Counted from the first letter of the stretch, positions 33,221 to 41,797 are shown. The stretch: 64,000 nt of DNA from Dryocola sp051297175 (GCF_051297175.1 NZ_JBINNY010000001.1:4898001-4962000); one strand, 5' to 3'. A program made the numbers and translations. Notes: generated by a model not told the origin, from the letters alone.

Positions 33221-34600
33221 TCACGCCTTTTGCGTGGCCTTATCCAGTTCGCTGTTGCCAAGATGATTTTCGCGCGGCGCGCGCGTTGCCGCCCAGGATT
33301 TCACCATTAAAGCGATGGCGGAGAGCACCGCCGGAATTGCCAGCAGCATGAAGATGGTTTTGAAGGACAGCTCGGCCTGCATCAGGAACGCGCCGCTAAA
33401 TGCTCCGAGTATCCCGCCGAAGCGGCCAAGGCCCAGCATCCACGCCACGCCGGTGGCGCGGCCCTGCGTTGGGTAAAACCCGGCGGCAAGTGCGGGCATC
33501 GAAGACTGCGCCCCGTTCATGATGGTGCCCGCGATAAACACCATGACGCCCATAAGCACCAGGCTTGACGTCGAGAAGCCAACGAGGCAGACGAACAGGC
33601 CGGTCAATAAATAGCCCACCGCCACGACCTTGTTCGGGTTCAGCTTGTCCATCAGCGCGCCGATGATTAGCACGCCAATGCCGCCGCCAAGCGGGAACAG
33701 GGCGGTGATGATAGAAGCCTGGCTTAGGGACGCGCCGGTTTCGCGGATCAGCAGCGGCAGCCAGCTGGTCAGGAGGTAGAAAATCAGCAGGCCCATAAAG
33801 TACGTCAGACACAGCATCAGGGTGCCGACCAGGTAGCGCGGCGAGAAAATCACGCCCAGCGCCGTCTTGTCTTTTATATGTCCGCCCGCTTCGTTGAGCA
33901 CAAAACGCACGTTATCGCCCGCCGGGAGCGGAGCAATGCGTTTCAAAATGGCGGCGATGTCCTTTTGCGGCTTGTTTTTTACCACCAGATAACGAGCGGA
34001 TTCCGGCAGCCAGAAAATCAGCACGACGGAGAGAATCAGCGGCATCACGCCGCCGAGAACCAGCACGCTCTGCCAGCCAAAATGCGGGATCATCCACGCC
34101 GAGATGAAGCCGCCCATCGAAGAGCCAATCGGGAAACCAACGAACATCAGGTTTACCAGCAACGCGCGCTTGCGCTCGGGGGCATATTCAGACATGAGCG
34201 TTGCCGCGTTGGGCATCGCCGCGCCCAGACCAAGGCCGGTGAGAAAGCGCAGCAGCGCGAGCATGGTCAGGTTAGTGGCGAAGGCCGTCAGCAGGCTGAA
34301 GCCCCCAAAGACCAGAATCGACAGCACCAGCACCTTTTTACGCCCGATGCGGTCAGCCATCGGCCCTGCCGTAAGCGCGCCGACCGCCAGCCCCACGAGT
34401 GCGGCGCTCATGACCGGGCCGAGGTCAGATTTCTGCACGCCCCACTCCTGCACGAGGTCGGAGGCGATAAAACCAATAATTGCGGTATCGAATCCGTCCA
34501 TCGCGACGGTGACAAAGCAGAGGACAAGAATCATCCACTGGAATTTAGAAAAACGGTGCTCGTTGATAAATGCCTGAATATCGGTGGTTGAATTTGTCAT
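33221..34600 (-). CDS. Aromatic acid:H+ symporter family MFS transporter (PcaK-like)
   Basis: 459 residues from ATG 34600 (MTNSTTDIQAFINEHRF), AGGA eight bases upstream. Twelve membrane segments. AAHS-family marks: the substrate-critical DGFDTAIIGFIA in TM1, the loop 2-3 motif GPMADRIGRKKVLVLS, and RFLTGLGLGAAMPNA in TM4. Members import protocatechuate, 4-hydroxybenzoate or related acids. Two 15-bp operators upstream resemble the PcaR/PcaU/PobR consensus, which supports a protocatechuate or 4-hydroxybenzoate substrate. It lies alone between yiaG and yiaF, so the catabolic genes must be elsewhere. The frame open to 34672 is leader. Confidence 0.85.
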   Translation of the reverse strand: MTNSTTDIQAFINEHRFSKFQWMILVLCFVTVAMDGFDTAIIGFIASDLVQEWGVQKSDLGPVMSAALVGLAVGALTAGPMADRIGRKKVLVLSILVFGGFSLLTAFATNLTMLALLRFLTGLGLGAAMPNAATLMSEYAPERKRALLVNLMFVGFPIGSSMGGFISAWMIPHFGWQSVLVLGGVMPLILSVVLIFWLPESARYLVVKNKPQKDIAAILKRIAPLPAGDNVRFVLNEAGGHIKDKTALGVIFSPRYLVGTLMLCLTYFMGLLIFYLLTSWLPLLIRETGASLSQASIITALFPLGGGIGVLIIGALMDKLNPNKVVAVGYLLTGLFVCLVGFSTSSLVLMGVMVFIAGTIMNGAQSSMPALAAGFYPTQGRATGVAWMLGLGRFGGILGAFSGAFLMQAELSFKTIFMLLAIPAVLSAIALMVKSWAATRAPRENHLGNSELDKATQKA

Positions 34601-34674
34601 AAGGCAAGTCCTGCGAAGGCAGCAAGCCACGGCCAATTGTAGGGTGAGCCGAAGCGGGCCAGAGTTAAGCAAAT

Positions 34675-34689
34675 GTGCGATTATCGAAC
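34675..34689. promoter_or_regulatory. IclR-type (PcaR/PcaU-like) operator, proximal
   Basis: GTGCGATTATCGAAC is the exact reverse complement of the GTTCGATAATCGCAC sequence I recall as the PcaR/PcaU-group consensus. It ends 75 bp before the MFS start. Confidence 0.6.
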
Positions 34690-34694
34690 AAAGA

Positions 34695-34713
34695 TTCGTT
34701 AATCGTTCGTTAA
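34695..34713. repeat. Direct repeat TTCGTTAA, 11-bp period
   Basis: TTCGTTAA at 34695-34702 and at 34706-34713, one helical turn apart, between the two IclR-type operators. It may extend the regulator binding region. Confidence 0.4.
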
Positions 34714-34761
34714 ATCAAACCATTCGTCAGGCTATTCGGCAATCATCCGGCGGGTGTAAGT

Positions 34762-34776
34762 GTACGATTATCGTAC
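34762..34776. promoter_or_regulatory. IclR-type (PcaR/PcaU-like) operator, distal
   Basis: Perfect palindrome GTACGAT-T-ATCGTAC, sharing the CGATNATCG core with the proximal site and centred 87 bp from it. Confidence 0.55.
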
Positions 34777-35083
34777 TGACAGGGGCATCAAAGCCGTAAC
34801 GTAAGAAATAATATATTAAATATTAATAAGTTAAATTCAGACTCGCGCAACGTATCGCAGCACGGATTTGTGAGTAGGTTAACATTTACGCAACAATCAA
34901 CCTTTTGTGCGAAAGGCGATAAAAGGCGGCCGAAAAAGCCCATAACGCCACGGTTGCCGCGTTTATTTGCCCTAAAGAGATTGCTGCGAAAGGGTATCTT
35001 GCGAGGGCGGCTTGGACTATTCTTAGCAACATTATCGGGTACGCTTCGTGCGTAAGCTTTGAATGGTGAAAGGAGTAAAAAAG
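34777..35083. other. MFS-yiaF divergent gap
   Basis: No gene seen. The 35068-35075 region (AAAGGAGT) is the yiaF ribosome-binding site; the rest is AT-rich then GC-rich without recognisable motifs. Confidence 0.4.
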
Positions 35084-35794
35084 ATGGCGACAGGTAAGTC
35101 CTGCTCTCGCTGGTTTGCGCCGCTTGCGGCGTTATTGATGGTGGTGAGCCTGAGCGGTTGCTTCGACAAAGAAGGCGATCAGCGTAAGGCGTTTATCGAT
35201 TTTCTGCAAAACACGGCTATGCGTAGCGGCGAACGTCTGCCAACGCTGACTGCCGATCAGAAGAAACAGTTCGGCCCGCTGGTTTCTGATTATGCCGTGC
35301 TGTACGGCTTCTCTCAGCAGGTTAGCCAGGCGATGGACGAAGGCATGAAGCCGGTTGTCGATAGCGTGAACAGTATCCGCGTTCCGCAGGATTATATGAA
35401 TCAGCGTGATGCGCTGCGCCAGGCGAACGGCTCTCTTAACGTGCTGGGTCAGCAGGTGCAGAATGCAAAAATGCAGGCGGATAGCGCGCGTTCGACGCTG
35501 AAACAGCCTGACGATCTGAAAACCGTTTACGACCAGGTGTATCAGAAAGTGGTTACCGCTCCGGCAAACGCTATGGCTCCGCTGATCCCAGCCGCGCAGA
35601 CGTTTACTCAGCAGCTGGTGCAGGTGGGTGATTTCATTCAGCAGCAGGGAACGCAGGTTGCCTTCTCCGCAGGTGGCATCCAATTCCCAACCTCGCAGCA
35701 GGCTAGCCAGTACAACACACTGATCGGCCCGCTGGCCTCGCAGCATCAGGCATTTATGCAGGCTTACTCAAGCGCGCAGAACGCCATGCAGTAA
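35084..35794 (+). CDS. yiaF: DUF3053 lipoprotein YiaF
   Basis: 236 residues from ATG 35084 (MATGKSCSRWFAPLAALL), the E. coli length. A lipoprotein signal with lipobox LSGC, mature start CFDKEGDQRKAF. Mostly helical, Gln-rich, conserved throughout (FIDFLQNTAMRSGERLP, IQFPTSQQASQYNTL). Function is not known. Upstream in-frame ATG at 35063 overlaps the ribosome-binding site and is rejected. Position before cspA resembles E. coli. Confidence 0.95.
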   Translation: MATGKSCSRWFAPLAALLMVVSLSGCFDKEGDQRKAFIDFLQNTAMRSGERLPTLTADQKKQFGPLVSDYAVLYGFSQQVSQAMDEGMKPVVDSVNSIRVPQDYMNQRDALRQANGSLNVLGQQVQNAKMQADSARSTLKQPDDLKTVYDQVYQKVVTAPANAMAPLIPAAQTFTQQLVQVGDFIQQQGTQVAFSAGGIQFPTSQQASQYNTLIGPLASQHQAFMQAYSSAQNAMQ

Positions 35795-35902
35795 TGAATT
35801 TCCCCGTCGCAAGGCGGGGATTTTTAGGGCGGCTTTAGCTCCAGCCCTATGGATGGCTGAAATAGTTCTTGTCATCCATACGTTAAATATGCGTTAATGC
35901 CT

Positions 35903-36068
35903 CCATCGGTTTGACATACAGACCTTTCGAGCAGTCTAGTAAAGCAGTCCTCCAAGAGTTATCCCTAGATACCCTTCGACGTGCGCTTATCCTTTCTCGC
36001 TTTAAAAAATCTGTAAGCACACCAATGCACTACGCCGAAAGGCAAACTCAATCTAAAAGGTAATATCT
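35903..36068 (+). promoter_or_regulatory. cspA cold-shock 5' leader with cold box
   Basis: The leader begins near CGGTTTGACATACAGA; TGACATACAGA (35912-35922) matches the E. coli cold box TGACGTACAGA at 10 of 11 bases. GCCGAAAGGCAAACTCAATC and AAAGGTAATATCT before the ATG match the structured end of the E. coli cspA leader, an RNA thermosensor that exposes the start in the cold. Confidence 0.85.
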
Positions 36069-36281
36069 ATGTCTGCTAAAATGACTGGTCTGGTAAAATG
36101 GTTCAACTCTGACAAAGGCTTCGGCTTCATCACTCCTGACGATGGCTCTAAAGATGTGTTCGTACACTTCTCTGCTATCCAGAACGATGGCTACAAGTCC
36201 CTGGACGAAGGCCAGAAAGTATCTTTCACCATCGAAAGTGGTGCTAAAGGTCCAGCAGCTGGTAACGTAACTAGCCTGTAA
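36069..36281 (+). CDS. cspA: Major cold-shock protein CspA
   Basis: 70 residues, same length as E. coli CspA. Cold-shock domain with RNP1 KGFGFI and RNP2 VFVHF, aromatic nucleic-acid surface WFNSDKGFGF. An RNA chaperone that melts secondary structures after cold shock. It has the conserved thermosensing leader and a strong terminator. The next gene, yiiM, belongs to a different chromosomal region in E. coli. Confidence 0.97.
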   Translation: MSAKMTGLVKWFNSDKGFGFITPDDGSKDVFVHFSAIQNDGYKSLDEGQKVSFTIESGAKGPAAGNVTSL

Positions 36282-36307
36282 GCCTCGCTTAAAAGCAAAA
36301 ATTCTAA

Positions 36308-36330
36308 AACCCGCCTTTGGCGGGTTTTTT
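36308..36330 (+). terminator. Intrinsic terminator of cspA
   Basis: AACCCGCC-TTT-GGCGGGTT followed by T; the A-run on the left side may make it work for yiiM on the minus strand. Confidence 0.92.
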
Positions 36331-36350
36331 CGTTTCTGAGATCTGCAAAC

Positions 36351-37025
36351 CTATCTGCCCACCAGCCGCCGCGAATTATCTTCCATTTTTCCTGAAAGAC
36401 GACGTTTCTGCATGGTGCGCGTCCAGCTCGTCGACAGCCCAGCCGCCGACAGCAGGCGATGATACTGCTCATCATCAAATGGCATATGCCAGGCGATTGC
36501 GATAGCCTCCGCCACGCTGACGTCACTTACGCGCGATACCAGCTCAAGCCTTGAGTCCGTAGAAACATTGCCCGCCATCACCACGCGATACAACCAGCCG
36601 CAGTACCCCGACTTCTGCATTAACGCCGCCATATCGCTGACGCCAAAATGATAGTTAAGCTTAAAGCACGGCGAGCGAGGCTGCGTGACCTGAATCAGCG
36701 CGTTCCCCCAGCGGAAAATATCGCCGATATAGACGTCTTTTTCCGTCATTCCCTCGATTGAGAGGTTTTCGCCAAAGGCCGGTGCGGTAAACAGTTCGGC
36801 CTGTTCGGGAAATTCCCGAGCCCAATAGCGGTAGTGTTCGCGAGGATAGTGACACAGCGCGCGGTCAGGCCCGCCGTGAATGACTTTCTCAGCCTGCTGG
36901 TCGCCCTCCAGGCCCAGCTCGTTCAGGCGCAGCTCGCCGTCGACCTGATATTTGGCAATCGCGCTTGGCCGGCTGCCTTCATAGTCGCGAACCTTGCCGA
37001 TAAAAACCTGTAGCGGATAGTGCAT
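36351..37025 (-). CDS. yiiM: MOSC-domain protein YiiM
   Basis: 224 residues, the E. coli length. MOSC fold with the invariant cysteine in TQPRSPCFKLNYHFG, plus ELRLNELGLEGDQQAEKVIHGGPDRAL and FGENLSIEGM typical of the family. MOSC proteins use molybdenum cofactor; YiiM reduces N-hydroxylated bases such as 6-hydroxylaminopurine. TGCTCCTCCCTGT on the plus strand shows a strong GGAGGAG site before the ATG. In E. coli it lies near sodA and kdgT, as here near sodA. Confidence 0.95.
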   Translation of the reverse strand: MHYPLQVFIGKVRDYEGSRPSAIAKYQVDGELRLNELGLEGDQQAEKVIHGGPDRALCHYPREHYRYWAREFPEQAELFTAPAFGENLSIEGMTEKDVYIGDIFRWGNALIQVTQPRSPCFKLNYHFGVSDMAALMQKSGYCGWLYRVVMAGNVSTDSRLELVSRVSDVSVAEAIAIAWHMPFDDEQYHRLLSAAGLSTSWTRTMQKRRLSGKMEDNSRRLVGR

Positions 37026-37187
37026 CTGCTCCTCCCTGTTCCTGCAACAGACATAAAAATCGAGTCCACAGGCTCGCCTGTCGCCTGGCGCAATGCAACA
37101 GATTTTTTAACCCCGGCTCCCCGGCGGACTCCTTTACTGGAAACTACTGGAACCATTAATTTCATTAAAATACGAATGCGAAATTTG

Positions 37188-37202
37188 TGAAATTGCATTT
37201 CA
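37188..37202. promoter_or_regulatory. KdgR-like box upstream of the TRAP operon
   Basis: TGAAATTGCATTTCA, a perfect palindrome fitting the KdgR core TGAAA-N5-TTTCA. It lies 110 bp before the first TRAP gene; an equivalent box precedes the porin gene. Confidence 0.6.
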
Positions 37203-37311
37203 ATATATTCCATTCTGTGCCACTTTCGAGGCCGGAGTGGCAACCATAGAAAGGTTTAACCGGGGCGCATAACGTATTTTCACGCTGAAATTAACTCATG
37301 ATGAGGCTCAG

Positions 37312-38289
37312 ATGAAATTACTACGGATAGTCACGGTGTTTTTATGTTGCGTTGCCTTCACCCCCTTCTCTACCTCCGCCAAAACCGTTCTCCGCCTGGC
37401 TTACGCGGAAAACAGCCAGCCGGTTAAAGATGCCCTGCGCTTCCTCGGCCAACAAATCGAAGAGAAAACCCACGGCGACGTTCAGGTGATGTTTTTCCCG
37501 GACGGCCAGCTGGGCGGCGAACGCGAGCTGGTTGAGCTGGCTCAGGCGGGTGTGGTGGACATCACCAAGGTTTCGTCCGGCCTAATGGAAAGCTTCTCAC
37601 CCCTTTACGGCGTATTTTCTCTGCCCTACCTGTTCGCCGATAAAACCGAGTTTTACCGGGTGATGGACAACGACGCGTTGATGGGCCCGGTGTATCAGTC
37701 CACCGCCGCGCAGGGCTTCGTGGGCGTCGGCTGGTATGACTCCGGGTCGCGTAACTTTTACATGAGCAAAGCGCCGATTCGCAGCATCGACGACCTCAAG
37801 GGCAAGAAAATCCGCGTCATGCAAAGCGACACGGCGATCCGCACCCTCAAGATGCTCGGCGCTTCGCCTATCGCGATGAGCCAGGCTGAGGTTTACACCT
37901 CGTTGCAGCAGGGCATTCTCGACGGCGCTGAAAACAACGAGTTCGCGCTGACCATCGCGCGCCACGGCGAAGTCGCCCGTTTCTACACCTACGACATGCA
38001 CACCCGTATCCCCGACATCCTTCTGATGAGCTCGCTCACCTTTGAAAAGCTCACTCCCGCGCAGCTTGGCGTGATCCGCGAAGCGATTAAAGACTCCATC
38101 GAGTTTGAAAAAGCCGCCTGGGAAGCCGAAATAGAAAAAACCAAAAAAGAAGCGGTAGAAAACTTCAACGTTGAGTTCTTCGACATCGATAAAAAACCCT
38201 TCCAGCAGGCCGTGCAGCCTATCTATGAAGGGTTGAAGAAAAATCCCCAGCTCGACGGTCTTTACCAGGCCATTCAGTCAGCAAAATAA
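37312..38289 (+). CDS. TRAP transporter substrate-binding protein (DctP family)
   Basis: 325 residues. Sec signal (VTVFLCCVAFTPFSTSA) and DctP fold: AYAENSQPVKDALRFL, FFPDGQLGGERELVELAQAG, GVGWYDSGSRNFYMSK, then LKGKKIRVMQSDTAIRTLKM with the conserved arginine that anchors the ligand carboxylate. It delivers an organic acid to the DctQM membrane pair. The locus stands where E. coli has kdgT, and KdgR-like boxes plus a KdgM porin suggest a pectin-derived sugar acid such as a galacturonide or ketodeoxygluconate. Exact ligand unknown. Confidence 0.9.
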   Translation: MKLLRIVTVFLCCVAFTPFSTSAKTVLRLAYAENSQPVKDALRFLGQQIEEKTHGDVQVMFFPDGQLGGERELVELAQAGVVDITKVSSGLMESFSPLYGVFSLPYLFADKTEFYRVMDNDALMGPVYQSTAAQGFVGVGWYDSGSRNFYMSKAPIRSIDDLKGKKIRVMQSDTAIRTLKMLGASPIAMSQAEVYTSLQQGILDGAENNEFALTIARHGEVARFYTYDMHTRIPDILLMSSLTFEKLTPAQLGVIREAIKDSIEFEKAAWEAEIEKTKKEAVENFNVEFFDIDKKPFQQAVQPIYEGLKKNPQLDGLYQAIQSAK

Positions 38290-38309
38290 ACAGCCCCACA
38301 GGAAAAACA

Positions 38310-38825
38310 ATGGAAACGATAAGAAAAGGATTCGACAGACTGCTCGAGGCCGTCTGTAGCGTGTTACTGGCCTTAATGGTCTGCGTATCGTGCTGGCAGG
38401 TTATCAGCCGCTACGTGGTGGGGGTGCCCAGTACGGTCACCGAAGAAATGCTGCGCTTCTCGCTGGTCTGGCTTTCCATGCTCGGCATGGCCTACGTTGC
38501 CGGTAAACAGCAGCACATCAGCCTGACGCTGATGGTCGATAAAGTCTCGCCAACGGTTCGCGCCTGGTGGACGGTGGCCCTGCAGATGGTGTTTATCGCC
38601 TTCTCTGTCTGGATTTTGATTATCGGCGGCCTGCGCATCTCGTCGATTTCGATGCTGCAAATCTCCCCTGCGCTGGGCGTGCCGATGGGCCAGATTTACT
38701 ACGCCCTTCCGGTATCAGGCGCGCTGATCATTATCTACAGCGTGATGAACATCATCGACATCCTCCGCACGCGCTTTGCGCCTGCGAACGCCTCCGCTAT
38801 GCCTCTGGAGAATCAACATGATTGA
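38310..38825 (+). CDS. TRAP transporter small permease (DctQ family)
   Basis: 171 residues, four membrane segments. DctQ marks: SCWQVISRYVVGVPSTVTEE and LVWLSMLGMAYVAGKQQHIS. It pairs with the large permease for Na+-coupled uptake. It follows the binding protein by 20 bp and overlaps the next gene by 8 bp. Confidence 0.9.
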   Translation: METIRKGFDRLLEAVCSVLLALMVCVSCWQVISRYVVGVPSTVTEEMLRFSLVWLSMLGMAYVAGKQQHISLTLMVDKVSPTVRAWWTVALQMVFIAFSVWILIIGGLRISSISMLQISPALGVPMGQIYYALPVSGALIIIYSVMNIIDILRTRFAPANASAMPLENQHD

Positions 38826-40125
38826 TCCCGTTTACGCCTCGTTCATTCTCATCGCCGTCTTTGTGGTGCTGCTGGCGCTGAGTGCGCCTATCGGTATTTG
38901 TATCGTTATCGCCTCGTGCAGCACGATGATGCTGGTGTTGCCGTTCGAAATTTCCATGTTTGCCACCGCGCAAAAAATGTTCTCAAGCCTCGACAGCTTT
39001 GCCCTGCTGGCGGTGCCGTTCTTCGTGCTTTCCGGGGTGATCATGAACAGCGGCGGCATCGCAAGCCGCCTGGTGAACTTTGCCAAGCTGTTTACCGGCA
39101 GGCTGCCCGGCTCCCTTTCCTATACCAACATCATCGGCAATATGATGTTTGGCGCAATTTCCGGCTCGGCAATCGCGGCCTCTACGTCTATCGGCGGCGT
39201 TATGGTGCCGATGAGCGCGAAAGAGGGCTACAACCGCGGATTCGCCTCGGCGGTAAACATTGCTTCAGCGCCAACGGGAATGCTGATCCCACCGACCACC
39301 GCTTTTATTCTCTATGCGTTAGCCAGCGGCGGCACGTCGATTGCGGCGCTGTTTGCAGGCGGCATGGTTGCCGGGACGCTCTGGGGAATTGGCTGCATGG
39401 TCGTCACCTGGGTGGTGGCGAAGCGTAATAACTACCGCGTGTTTTTCGCGCTGCAAAAGGGCGTGGCGCTAAAAGTGACCGCCGAAGCCGTGCCAAGCCT
39501 GCTGCTGATCGTCATTATCGTCGGCGGGATTGTGCAGGGGATATTTACCGCTATCGAAGCCTCGGCCATCGCCGTGGTATACACGCTGTTCCTGACCGTC
39601 GTCCTCTATAAAACCTTAAAGCTCAAAGACCTGCCGTCTATTCTTGTGCAAACCACGGTAATGACCGGCATTATTATGTTCCTGCTGGCCACCTCGTCGG
39701 CAATGTCGTTTTCCATGTCGATAACCAATATCCCGACCGCCCTGAGCAACATGATTTTGGGCATCTCGGAGAATAAGATGGTTATCCTGCTGGTGATCAC
39801 CGTCTTCCTGCTGGTGATCGGCGCATTTATGGATATCGGCCCGGCGATTCTGATTTTCACCCCGATACTGCTGCCCATCATGATTAAGCTTGGCGTAGAC
39901 CCGGTTCACTTCGGTATTCTGATGGTTTACAACCTGGCTATCGGCACCATTACGCCGCCGGTTGGCAGCGGCCTTTACGTCGGGGCAAGCGTCGGGAAGG
40001 TTAAAGTAGAAGAAGTGATTAAACCGCTGATGCCGTTTTATGTCGCCATTATCAGCGTCCTGCTGCTGATAACGTTCATTCCGGAAATGACGTTATTCTT
40101 ACCAAGACTGCTTGGTGTAATGTAA
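38818..40125 (+). CDS. TRAP transporter large permease (DctM family)
   Basis: 435 residues from ATG 38818, overlapping dctQ by 8 bp. About 12 segments with DctM motifs: LLAVPFFVLSGVIMNSGGIA, GAISGSAIAASTSIGGVMVP, PTGMLIPPTTAFILYA and GTITPPVGSGLYVGASV. It forms the translocation path of the tripartite importer. The in-frame extension to 38776 lies inside dctQ and is not used. The operon ends here; the porin gene converges from the other strand. Confidence 0.92.
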   Translation: MIDPVYASFILIAVFVVLLALSAPIGICIVIASCSTMMLVLPFEISMFATAQKMFSSLDSFALLAVPFFVLSGVIMNSGGIASRLVNFAKLFTGRLPGSLSYTNIIGNMMFGAISGSAIAASTSIGGVMVPMSAKEGYNRGFASAVNIASAPTGMLIPPTTAFILYALASGGTSIAALFAGGMVAGTLWGIGCMVVTWVVAKRNNYRVFFALQKGVALKVTAEAVPSLLLIVIIVGGIVQGIFTAIEASAIAVVYTLFLTVVLYKTLKLKDLPSILVQTTVMTGIIMFLLATSSAMSFSMSITNIPTALSNMILGISENKMVILLVITVFLLVIGAFMDIGPAILIFTPILLPIMIKLGVDPVHFGILMVYNLAIGTITPPVGSGLYVGASVGKVKVEEVIKPLMPFYVAIISVLLLITFIPEMTLFLPRLLGVM

Positions 40126-40142
40126 TTACGTTTTAGCGAGAT

Positions 40143-40174
40143 AAAAAAATCCGGTTGTTTATAAGCAACCGGAT
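40143..40174 (-). terminator. Intrinsic terminator of the porin gene
   Basis: Read on the minus strand: ATCCGGTTG-loop-CAACCGGAT followed by seven T. It also sits just after the TRAP operon. Confidence 0.85.
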
Positions 40175-40228
40175 AAAATCACAAGCGAAAACAAGTAAGG
40201 ACCTTACATTTAAATCAGTTTTTAATTA

Positions 40229-40906
40229 TCAGAACGTATAACCTAAGCCGATGCGGAAACGCGTCTGGCGCTCATCGGTATTGCTTCTTACGCCCACGTT
40301 ACCCACTTCAACAAACGGCGACCACGCGTCAATTAAATAGGCCGTTCTGAAGTTATATTCGTAATTATCTTTACCGCCGTCATACAGATCGTATTTATCG
40401 GCTTTCTTATAAATGCCTTCAACAACCCAGTCAAAGTTACCCCACTTATATCCGGCCCACACGTCCATATGGTTAATGGTGTCATCTTCGCGGGTGTCAG
40501 ACTCGGCCGAGCGGCGAATATATTCGAAGCGGTAGCGGGCGCCGAGCCACCAGGCGTCGTTGAGTGTCCAGGTTGCACGCAGATAAGGCTTATAAACCGA
40601 ATAGCCATTGCCCGTTTCCAACACTGCGCCCGGCTGCCAGGCCACGGAGCCGGTAGTAAACTGGTAGCTGGCGGTATATTCATTGCCCTGCACTTCCATA
40701 TCGTTGAAGGCTTTGTTGGTGTCGTCACCGCCAGATTTAGAAATGGCTTCAATCGCGAAGCCAAAGCCGCTGCCAAAGCGATGGGAAATATAGGCACGAT
40801 CGTAGTTTGCTTTGCTGTCATCTAAATATTCATGACGAACGTCAACGTAAACCGCATGCGCGCTTGTTACAACAAGAGGTAATAATAACAGGAGAGCTTT
40901 TTTCAT
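40229..40906 (-). CDS. KdgM/NanC-family oligogalacturonate-type outer-membrane porin
   Basis: 225 residues. Signal peptide MKKALLLLLPLVVTSAHA, mature start VYVDVRHEYLDDSKANYD; KdgM-family 12-strand barrel pattern with AYISHRFGSGFGFAIE, ASYQFTTGSVAWQPG, YLRATWTLNDAWWLGARYRF and a C-terminal aromatic, RFRIGLGYTF. Such porins pass acidic oligosaccharides; KdgM takes oligogalacturonates and NanC takes sialic acid. A KdgR-like box upstream and the convergent TRAP operon with the same box argue for joint uptake of a pectin-type acid. Confidence 0.9.
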   Translation of the reverse strand: MKKALLLLLPLVVTSAHAVYVDVRHEYLDDSKANYDRAYISHRFGSGFGFAIEAISKSGGDDTNKAFNDMEVQGNEYTASYQFTTGSVAWQPGAVLETGNGYSVYKPYLRATWTLNDAWWLGARYRFEYIRRSAESDTREDDTINHMDVWAGYKWGNFDWVVEGIYKKADKYDLYDGGKDNYEYNFRTAYLIDAWSPFVEVGNVGVRSNTDERQTRFRIGLGYTF

Positions 40907-40979
40907 TAGAATTTCCCTATAAAATATTCACTAAGTGAATAATGCATTGAATGATACCCAACGCTAAAACTACCCTCGT

Positions 40980-40994
40980 TGAAATAATGTTTCA
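40980..40994. promoter_or_regulatory. KdgR-like box upstream of the porin gene
   Basis: TGAAATAATGTTTCA again has TGAAA-N5-TTTCA. It lies 74 bp before the porin start and matches the box at 37188-37202 in 12 of 15 bases. Confidence 0.6.
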
Positions 40995-41122
40995 ATATAA
41001 GTAAAAGGTTTAATGGAAAAATTGAATGCGCATCATAAATAGAGAAAAAGACGCTAAAACCTTTGTTTTATTGCCAGGGGGAATCGGTTTATGTCTTTAA
41101 GCTTAAGGCAAAATGAGAATAT

Positions 41123-41153
41123 AAAAAAAACCCCTGCGTTTATTACGCAAGGG
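41123..41153 (-). terminator. Intrinsic terminator of sodA
   Basis: On the minus strand CCCTTGCGT-loop-ACGCAGGGG, one mismatch, then eight T. Confidence 0.85.
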
Positions 41154-41176
41154 CTGAATAAGCTTAAAGTAAAGGC

Positions 41177-41797
41177 TTATTTTTTAGCAGCGAAACGTGC
41201 TGCTGCTTCGTCCCAGTTAACTACATCCCAGAATGCTTTGATGTAGTCAGGGCGACGGTTTTGGAATTTCAGGTAGTAAGCGTGTTCCCACACGTCCAGG
41301 CCCACGATTGGGAAGCCAGAAACGCCGGAAACGGCTTCGCCCATCAGCGGGCTGTCCTGGTTTGCGGTAGAAACCACGGCCAGTTTGTCACCTTTCAGAA
41401 CCAGCCACGCCCAGCCGGAGCCGAAACGGGTAGCGGCTGCTTTTTCAAACTCAGCCTTGAAGTTGTCAACGCTACCGAAGTCGCGCTCGATAGCCGCTTT
41501 CAGGTCGCCCTGCAGGGTGGTACCGGTTTTCAGGCCTTTCCAGAAGAAGCTGTGGTTAGCGTGGCCGCCGGCGTTGTTACGCAGAACGGTTTTCTTGTCT
41601 GCTGGCAGCTGGTCAAGCTTAGCGATCAGCTCTTCAACAGGCAGGCTTGCGAACTCAGGCAGGGATTCCAGCGCTGCGTTAGCGTTGTTGACATACGCCT
41701 GGTGGTGTTTGCTGTGATGGATTTCCATCGTTTGCTTGTCGAAGTGTGGTTCCAGGGCGTCGTAGGCGTAAGGCAGGGATGGCAGTGTATAACTCAT
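41177..41797 (-). CDS. sodA: Manganese superoxide dismutase SodA
   Basis: 206 residues from ATG 41797 (MSYTLPSLPYAYDALEPHFD), the E. coli length. Metal ligands: His27 in MEIHHSKHHQAY, a His in GGHANHSFFWKGL, and DVWEHAYY with Asp and His. GGHANHSFF and the Gly-Gln positions fit the Mn form. It dismutates superoxide in the cytoplasm. The frame open to 41812 overlaps the ribosome-binding site GGAG. Confidence 0.97.
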   Translation of the reverse strand: MSYTLPSLPYAYDALEPHFDKQTMEIHHSKHHQAYVNNANAALESLPEFASLPVEELIAKLDQLPADKKTVLRNNAGGHANHSFFWKGLKTGTTLQGDLKAAIERDFGSVDNFKAEFEKAAATRFGSGWAWLVLKGDKLAVVSTANQDSPLMGEAVSGVSGFPIVGLDVWEHAYYLKFQNRRPDYIKAFWDVVNWDEAAARFAAKK

